Source of the DNA: Magnolia sinica
Taxonomy: Eukaryota > Streptophyta > Magnoliopsida > Magnoliales > Magnoliaceae
DNA: 64,000 nt
NCBI RefSeq assembly: GCF_029962835.1
Contig: NC_080582.1
Coordinates: forward strand, 74,272,177-74,336,176
Direction: 5' to 3'
Shown: positions 36,501 through 45,500 of the stretch, piece after piece
Layout: each line of letters begins with the position of its first letter
How positions within the stretch are numbered: the stretch's first letter is position 1
Notes under the pieces: generated by a model
Told to the model about the DNA's origin: nothing
The model's database searches: none
The model's input: only the letters and a program-made list of their open reading frames with translations
Translations under genes and position numbers: made by a program

Positions 36501-39500
36501 AAAGAAAAAGATTCAAAAGAAGGGGAATGTCCACCCAATAGAACTTCCAAACAACTTCTATTGACTTCCCTCTAATTAAAATTTTTTTAAAAAAAAAAAA
36601 AACATATATTCCACAAATAACCTTGCTACATATATCCAGTGTTCAAAATATTGGTTATCGCACAGGATATATTGTTTGTATCAGGTAATTTATCGCACTT
36701 TTTGGGAAACATGGGGAAACATTGGGGAAATGGTTGAATTTTTCAATAAAACTTCGAGGATTGTTAAAAAAGACCTTAATACACACTTTTAAATCATAAC
36801 ATCTCAAAAAAGAAGTGCACATAATAGGTTTCCTTTGTATAGGGTCCTAAGATACGCGCTATCTGACTGAACTAATGCAACTATATTCAAATTGAATGCA
36901 TAACATTTAGAGTGTATGTGATGATCATTTCATCGAACACTTCTAAATACTTCGAAATCAATCTCGATTGACAGCTGGTTGAAGGAAAATTTCAGGAAAA
37001 AAAAAAAACAAATATTTTAATAACTTTTTCTTAATTTTTAATTTAAAAATGATCTTTATTGCTTATGATCAGGCCAGATTCTGGCGAAAGTGTTGGCGTC
37101 CAGGCTGAGAGGGGTGTTAGGCAACATCATATCCGATAATCACAGCGCGTTCATTTCAGGAAGACAAATTATTAACAGTGCTCTTATTGCTTATGAATGT
37201 TTGGATTCAAGCTATAGATCCGGCTTCAAGGGCCTCCTTTGCAAGCTACACCTAGAGAAGGCATATATGATCACGTTGATTGGAACTTCCTCAAATATAT
37301 GCTGCAACGAATGAGTTTCGGGCCTAAGTGGATCGGCTAGATGGGGAAATGCATAGGGCCCGCTTCTTTCTCGATCTTACTTAATGGATCCCCGAAAGGC
37401 TTCTTCAGAAGCTCTAGAGGGCTGCGTCAAGGGGATTCGCTGTCTCCGTTTCTCTTTCTTATCGTAGGGGAAGCTTTATCTAGAATGCTGAGAAAAGGTC
37501 AACATGAAGGCATCATAAGCGGCTTCAAGGTAAAAGGTATGGACAATTTGATATCCCACATCCAGTTTGCAGACGATACGTTGCTATTCTGTGAAGCAGA
37601 TCAAGATAAAATCAACAACATGCGCACTACAATTTGTTGCTTTAAGGCAGCCTCAAGTCTCAAAGTCAATCTAGAAAAATCAAAGATGTTTGGCGTGAAT
37701 ATCGAGGAAGAAGAGCTGCAAAACTTTGTTGATTTCTTCGAATGCTCAACAGGTAGTCTGCCAACCACCTTTGTTGGCCTCCCCCTTTGTCTGGGTAAAC
37801 TGCCTAAGTCCTTATGGGACAAAGTTATAGAAAGATTTGAGAAATACTTAGCACGATGGAAATGCAGATATCTCTTGCTGGGAGGTCGTCTTACCTTGAT
37901 TAAATCAGCGCTCTCAAATCTGCCCCTGTACTTTGTCTCTATTTAAATGCCCGGATTCGACCTTGGCAACTCTCGAAAGACTAAGGTGAGACTTTCTGTG
38001 GCACGGGAGGGAGGAAAAAAAGAAATTCCACCTCGTAGAATGGGAGTAAACATGTGCTAGATGGAGGTGCAGGGATTAGAGATCTCGAAAGAATGAACCA
38101 GGCCCTTCTCGGTAAATGGACTTGGAGACTCAGGACAAAAAATGGGGCCCTGTGGAATTCGCTAGTCAAGAGAAAATATGGCCATTCAGTGGGAGGTTGG
38201 TGGACCAAAGATTCATTGGTTTATAGAGCTTCTGCCCTATGGAAAGATGTCATATTTGTAAAATGAGGTCCTCAAAGGCATTGGTTTTGTCGTAGGAAAA
38301 GGAGATAACATTCGCTTTTGGGAAGACATTTGGGTGGGAGAAGAGGCTTTAAAAGATGACTTCCATACAATATTTCATCTTGCTCCAAACCCGTCCATCT
38401 CGGTAGCTAACTATTACTCTAATAAAGTTGGGGAAGATACTATCTGGAATCCTACTTGTTGAAGAAATCTGCATGACTGGGAGATTGAAGACTATTCGGC
38501 TCTTCTGGAGCGTATCAACATCTATAAGCCGGATCAAACGACTGTGGACAAATTAGTGTGGAAATGCGACAGGCTTGGCAAATTCTTGATTAAGTCCTTA
38601 TACTCCCTTCTCGGCAACAATTCCACCTTATTAGGAGAGTCAATGACAAATCACGTGTGGAAGTACAAAGTTCCCCCAAAGATCGCGGTGTTTGGATGGT
38701 TGGTCGGTAAGAAAAAGCTCTTGACGATAGATAATTTAAGGAAAAGGGGTATGATTATCACCAATATTTGCCTATGTTGTATGGCAAATGAAGAATCAGT
38801 TGATCATTTGTTTATACATTGCCCCTTTCACTAACCTGGCCTGGACGGTCATATTAAAAGCTTTTGATATGTCTTGGTCTAATGCAAGGGTATTTTCACA
38901 CTGGGTTCGAGTGAGGTCGCCTGTGGGATGCAGGGGCACACTTGGGGTGGGCGAGGCCCACAAGAGAGGTCTCGTGCTCGAGACTCCTCACCGGGGGTGA
39001 TTAATGTGCATTTCACACCGGGCTCGAGTGGGGTAGCCTGTGGGATGCGGGGACACACTCGGGCTAGGCGGCCCATGTGATTTGGGGCCCCACGAGGGAG
39101 GTTCGGCCAACGTCCTAACCCATGAAATGTGGGGCCTGGGCTATGAGATAAAGGGATTAATTCGCCATAATCTAACAATTCGAGCTTTTAGAGTAAGTGG
39201 TTAATTGTCCTGCATCAAATTGGTATCAAAGTGGGAGGTCTCGTGTTCGAGACTCCTCACCGGGGGTAATTAATGCAGGGGCATTTTCACACCGGACTCG
39301 AGTGGGGTCGCCTGTGGGATGCAGGGGCACACTCAGGGTGGGCGGCCCATATGATTTGGGGCCCACGAGGGGGTTTCGGCCGACGTCTTAACCCATGAGA
39401 TGTGGGGCCTAGGCTATGAGATAAAGGGATTAATTTGTCATACTCTAACAGTTCGAGCTTTTAGAACAAGTGGTTAATTGTCCTACATCATGGTCCTTCC

Positions 39501-42500
39501 CTAATTCGATGGGTCGTCCTCTTAAAGCCTGGCATGGGACTACTCTAGGTAAGGAAAAGAACACAGTTTTGAGAATGACTCTTCTAGCAGTTTGGGAAGA
39601 AAGAAATGGTAGGTGTTTCAACGGCGTATCCAATTCGGCGGAATCCTTAGTTCATGGAGTTCAGCAGTTCATAGTAGAGTGGGCCTCCAATTTTGTAAAT
39701 TTAAACGGTTGTAATCTGTTTTGTATCGGAGAGTAACTCACCCGCCATCTCGACGAGTTGCTTCTCTCCTTGTTGTTTGTCCTTTTTTATATATAAAGCT
39801 ATCGTTATCTCTCTTTTTCTTTTTCTTTTTTAAAAATGATCTTTATTTTTTGAAAATTGACAAGGACATAACAAATCAGTAGATCAGCCCTCAACCATGC
39901 TTAATTTCATGTTTGGAGTGCAACATTGCAAGCAATTTAGGAGAAATTGGGGAAATTTTGAATTTTCCCCAAATCAAACCACCTACACTCAAATTCTAAT
40001 TAGAGTGTATGTGATGATTATTTCATCAAATACTTCATAATACTCTAAAATTGGTCTCAATTGATAGCTAATTAAGGAAATTTTTGAGAAAAAAAGAACA
40101 TGGAGAATATAAAGAACCAATGGATATCGAAATCAAAGCTCCAACTCCATGATTTTTCATGCAAAACATAAAGAACCAATGGATCCGCAACCATTTGACA
40201 CTGATTTAACATAATTTCAACAAAAACAAGGGATTAGAAATTGAAAATGCTCACCGGATCGAACATGTGGAATATATTGGCACTACCTGTGTGTTTCGTA
40301 TCGCACAGGTGGGATATATCGGCTGATATCGTCGATATTTAAAATAGAGCGTATATCAAATGAAAAATCTGCCCTCAACAACTATTTACTAGGTCACAAA
40401 GTACTCCATGAATACACTGCCAAATTAAACTTATTTTAAATCAGTATAATTCAATGAACCAATATACTTCATCCAATGTTGTAAAATGTACAAAATCGCA
40501 TAATCCATCACCTGGGTTGATCGCTTAGGCTGCTAGCTTAAAAAAAAAAAAAAGAAGAAGAAGAGGGGGGTGGGGAATCAAAAAATCTAAAAAAATTAAG
40601 AAAAACTATGTTTAATTGCAAAAATGATTGGATTGGATTCTTTTTACCTATTTCATTGTATTTTGACTATTGGACAATCTAAAGTTATTGGAAAAATAAA
40701 AAATGGTAAAAATTCTAAAAAAATCAAGAAAAAGTATATTTAATTGCTATGGGTGATTGGATCGGATTTTTTTTTTACCTACTTCATTGTAGTTTGATGA
40801 TTAGACAATCTAAAGTTAACGTTTATTATATATAACAAAACAAATTTAAACAATCAACAAGTTACACTAAGAGAGAATTTCGAGTGAGGGGGGAAGTAGC
40901 ATAATCGCATTAGCCATCGATACTAATGGCATACAAAAGTATGCCATTGCTTACTCCCCAAATTGCATATGCCATCATGGCATATGCGATACACATGGCC
41001 CAAACCGCATATGCAATCGCATATGACAACAATGACTCCATCCCAAGCTCACTTTTTCTCAAAAGGGAGTGCCACAATTGGAAACATGAATGCCACAAAC
41101 ATTCTATTAGTACAGGCTAGACTCCTGTGACAGTTCACCACCATTTATCCCCTTTAGATGTAGAGCACATTATGGCTATCAAGCACATTGTGGATGGAGA
41201 ATAACTCTAAAATCAAACTCTCAAGCAATCCTAACCATCAAACTGACGGCTATCAATGGATGGCTATAAGTAAAATAGTCAGTTGTCCAACTTCCACAAG
41301 CAAAGTCAGATGGGCATTTGACGTAAGACAGCCCTAATTATGATGCATGCTCATGGAGATAATTAAACAGCGGAAATAAAATGAATAAATGATCTAAAAT
41401 TCTAACAGTAATCATCATAACTGAGAAAATCATAGAGGAAACATGCAATGGAGCGGGCTATCACTATGATGTAGGACAATTAACCACTTGCTCTATAAGC
41501 TCGAACTGTTAGAGTATGGCGAATTAATCACTTTATCTCATAGACCAGGCCCCACATCTCATGGATTAGGACCTCAGCCGAACCCCCTTCGTGGGCCCCA
41601 AATCACATGGGCCGCCCACCTCGAGTGTGTCCCCGCATCCCACGGGCTACTCCACTCGAGCCCGGTGTGAAATGCGCATTACTCACCCCTGGTAAGGAGT
41701 CTCAAACACGAGACCTCCCCCGTGAACCCCAAATCGCATGGGTCACCCACCCCGAGTGTGCCCCTGCATCCAACAGGCGACCCCACTCGAGCCCAGTGTG
41801 AAAATGCCCGTCTCAAACACGAGACCTCCCCCGTGAACCCCAAATCGCATGGGTCACCCACCCCGAGTGTGCCCCTGCATCCAACAGGCGACCCCACTCG
41901 AGCCGTGTGAAAATGCCCTTGCATTAATCACCCCCGGTGAGGAGTCTCGAACACGAGACCTCCCGCTCTGATACCAATTTGATGCAGGACAATTAACCAC
42001 TTGCTCTAAAAGCTCGAACTGTTAGAGTATGGCGAATTAATCACTTTATCTCATAGACCAGGCCCCACATCTCATGGATTAGGACCTCAGCCAAACCCCC
42101 TTCGTGGGCCCCAAATCACATGGGTCGCCCACCTCGAGTGTGTCCCCGCATCCCACGAGCTACTCCACTCGAGCACGGTGTGAAATGCGCATTACTCACC
42201 CCTGGTAAGGAGTCTCAAACACGAGACCTCCCCCGTGAACCCCAAATCGCATGGGTCACCCACCCCGAGTGTGCCCCTGCATCCAACAGGCGGCCCCACT
42301 CGAGCTCAGTGTGAAAATGCCCGTCTCAAACACGAGACCTCCCCCGTGAACCCCAAATCGCATGGGTCACCCACCCCGAGTGTGCCCCTGCATCCAACAG
42401 GTGACCCCACTCGAGCCCAGTGTGAAAATGCCCCTGCATTAGTATTATAATATTCTCAATGTAATTTTTGGGTTATGCTCCATCCATAACTGGGTCAACA

Positions 42501-45500
42501 AGTTTGACGGTCTGGATTATGGTACAACTATCCCATGTGTATGGTTGAGGGCTCACAACCATTTGAAAAATTCCCTATTACCGACATTGTAAATTTAGGG
42601 GACAGACACATTTCAATTTCTAAAGACATCGAGGATTTCTCAAACCACATTCTCGCAATGCCTTAACCTCATGAACAAAATTCTCAACATTATCTTCTCA
42701 CACAACCTATGAGCACACAATTGAGAATGAATTATGAGTTGCTGAAGTCCATAACTGTAACAATGACCTGAGTCAAGTTCCCAGATAGTGGTTGTGGGCA
42801 GAAAATATGGGCAATGCTCACCCTAGAGAGAAGATGTCCATAGATGGCTTTAAAGGTGCATCTGGTACAACTTGTGTCTCCCCTCCATGCTCATAAAATC
42901 TCTGAAGAGGATGCGCAACTTTGTTAATGGTCAAAAGAAACCATCCATGTGAATAGAATACAGAGTATTTGCATATTCAAGAAATAATTAACTTCATTGT
43001 TATGATACCTAGAGGAAGAGTTGTATGGGAGACTATACAATAAATGACTGTTACCATAAGTACAGCACAAGGTATGCATGTAAGAACTAACTTACACTAT
43101 TCATGTTTATCTGTTTAAATTGCATTAAGCAAGCTTAAGCATTTATATCAAAAAAGAAATAAAAAAATCCAATCCAGTGTTATAAAAATCCTAAAAGAAA
43201 AATATTATTGCTGTCAAGGAACTATATTCCATTCTATACCTAAGCAGTACCAGTAACAATGAAGCACCTATTTCCTTCTACATTTATATCCATTCGCATC
43301 CACAACTCATACGACATGACTAATTTGAGGTGAGGATACACAGTGAACTAACGCTTTGTGTACGAAAAGAAATCTATGCATTTTTTACACCGGATACGGA
43401 GTATTTAGCTATGTCTAGCATATTTGAAGTAAATGCAAATATATCCGCATGCAAACTGAAGGCTAACCACAAATAATGATGTTTGGATGTGCTCACTCAC
43501 GTAGGACATCTACTATAAATGCTGAAATGGAAGTTGCTACTTTCCCTGTAGTTGGGTGATGTGCTACTTTATGTCACATCCAGGTGCATAAGTTAACAGA
43601 TGTTGCCATGTATAAAATAAAAGAGAACAAAAGAAATGTGAATAACAGATATGATCATGAATGATATTATATATGAGGAGCCAGCTAGTTCTTCTCTAGT
43701 TGAGCTTACAGCTTTCAAATCTGGGACGAGTAAGAAATTCGACATATAGGAAAGTGAAATCCTATTTCAGCATCATTGCAAGGAGAATCATGCAACGAAT
43801 ATTGAATTGTTTTAATAATTGTGGTTAAGCATTTGCTGACCAAATCAACAGTCAAAGATGCAACTTGACTCACTATCTGAGGTTTTTCTATTTTACCTTG
43901 CTTCAAACATGTTTCACAGAAAAAAGACGCATGATGATGTTTAAAGACAGTACCTTTTCCATTAGGGTCTCTTTCAAACAGCAAGTACAGAACAGATCAA
44001 TGTCATTTCACTGAAGTGGATCAATGTCACTTCACTGAAGTTTAAGTCGCTTGGAAATGTTACACTGAGGGCATGTTTGATTTTTTAGAGTAAAGGTAAA
44101 TGCATTTGAACTGGGCAATAATTATTTCCCTGGTAATTACCGCACCATCCCCTATGGTTGATTTGACTCTTACTTTTTCTGACACTAAAATGGAGGATGC
44201 TACCAAATATATGTGGGGCCCACCATGATGTATGTGGATTATCCACACCGTCCATCCGTCATGCCAACTGAATTTAGGACATGAGCCAAAAAATGAGGTA
44301 GATTCAAAGTTTAAGTGAACCATACTACAGTAAAAATGGAATCGAACACTCACCGTTAAAAACTTCATGGGGCCACTGTCTACTTTGGTGTGGGCCACTT
44401 GAATGTTAGATTTGCCTCATTTTTCAGCTCATGCCCCAAAATGTTCTGGTGAAATGGATGGATGGCGCGGATATGTCGTATACATGACAGTGGGGCCCAC
44501 AAATTTATGCCAATCATTTTGGACCGTTTTTCGAAGCAAGAATACCATCGTATTTTCAAACAGGTGAAATTGTAATAATTTTCTATTTACAGGGCATTTA
44601 CACTGAATTTGGAAAATCAAACAGGCCCTAAGGAGCTGAGAGACCATTTGGATGGTTGGAGTTGTTAGTCTAGGGAGTTATGAATCCTAGAAGTCCATCA
44701 TGAATTTGGTATTCCTTTCATTGACTAATCTATTGTTTTGTTTGACATCTTGAACCAGGAATCATAAACATGGAATTTGTAAAGCTCTTGTTTGTATTGG
44801 ATGTATATGCCCTTGAAAGCCAATCCCCTTTTTACAATTGTAGACCTATTTGACTATATCTTTTATATGAGAGATGTTCCAGTGCTCGTAGTTGCATGGC
44901 TTCACTTCGACAGTTCAACAGATTGATCGGAACTGTTCATTAAGTGGAGAAAACATTTTATGGACTACCTTAACAGATAGGATGATCCATTCCATCCTCC
45001 ATTTGCCTTTTTTTTATAGCCATCCTCCAAGCCATGGATGGGATGGTTATGAATTATGATTGCCTAAAAAGTAAGCCTTTAGAATCATAAGCAATCCATG
45101 ATGGGCCTTGACAAATAGATGAATCAAATTGTTGACTGGACCCATTTTGTGTGAACAATCTTGCCCATCCATATTAAAGGTCATTGATTAAATCGTTAAT
45201 ATTTGTCAGATCAGTTTGATGTTTGCATGGCAGCCTATGAAATGCGCATTTGACGTAATGAATAGTTGAGATCAATGGACTGGATTCTCTAAGTGTCCCA
45301 ATGCAACTAGGAGCACTATAACTTGTAGTGCTTTGAGAGCACTGGAGCATTTCTCCTTTAATATATCTTGCTTGGCTTTGATCAATTTTCCATGAAAACT
45401 TTGGGTGGCAATATGTATGGGTTAATGTGCAAGACTCTCTTAGGGTCAAATGCATGGTCCTCAGAAGCAACGCCAATGGCGAAATGCAAGAGGGAGCGAT

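Larger units (their letters stand above)
36637..40349. mobile_element. hAT-like element containing a LINE insertion
   Basis: The left end CAGTGTTCAAAATATTGG follows CATATATC; the right end ATATTTAAAATAGAG precedes CGTATATC. The flanking 8-mers match at 7 of 8 positions and the termini are weakly inverted. Beyond the LINE, the element reads GATATATCGGCTGATATCG-type DNA on the right. Two interior segments (about 36909-37000 and 40003-40100) are direct repeats of each other (GTGTATGTGATGAT...TTTCATC). Without the LINE it would be about 0.9 kb and non-coding. Confidence 0.45.
32083..42821 (-). other. VPS15 intron 6, 10.7 kb
   Basis: GT-AG intron between exons 6 and 7, bounded by GTGAGC and TTTTTCAG. 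Most of its length is mobile DNA on both strands (listed separately). No open frame in it belongs to VPS15. Confidence 0.85.

Noticed and set aside
39220..39260. Possible tRNA gene (TGGTATCAAAGTGGGAGG with GTTCGAGACTCC)
   Set aside because: Only A- and B-box-like parts are present. No cloverleaf arms, anticodon stem or acceptor pairing could be formed, and the segment recurs as a repeat.
41488..42450. Several overlapping Pro/His-rich ORFs on both strands
   Set aside because: They read through the tandem composite repeat; the protein repeats simply mirror the DNA repeats.
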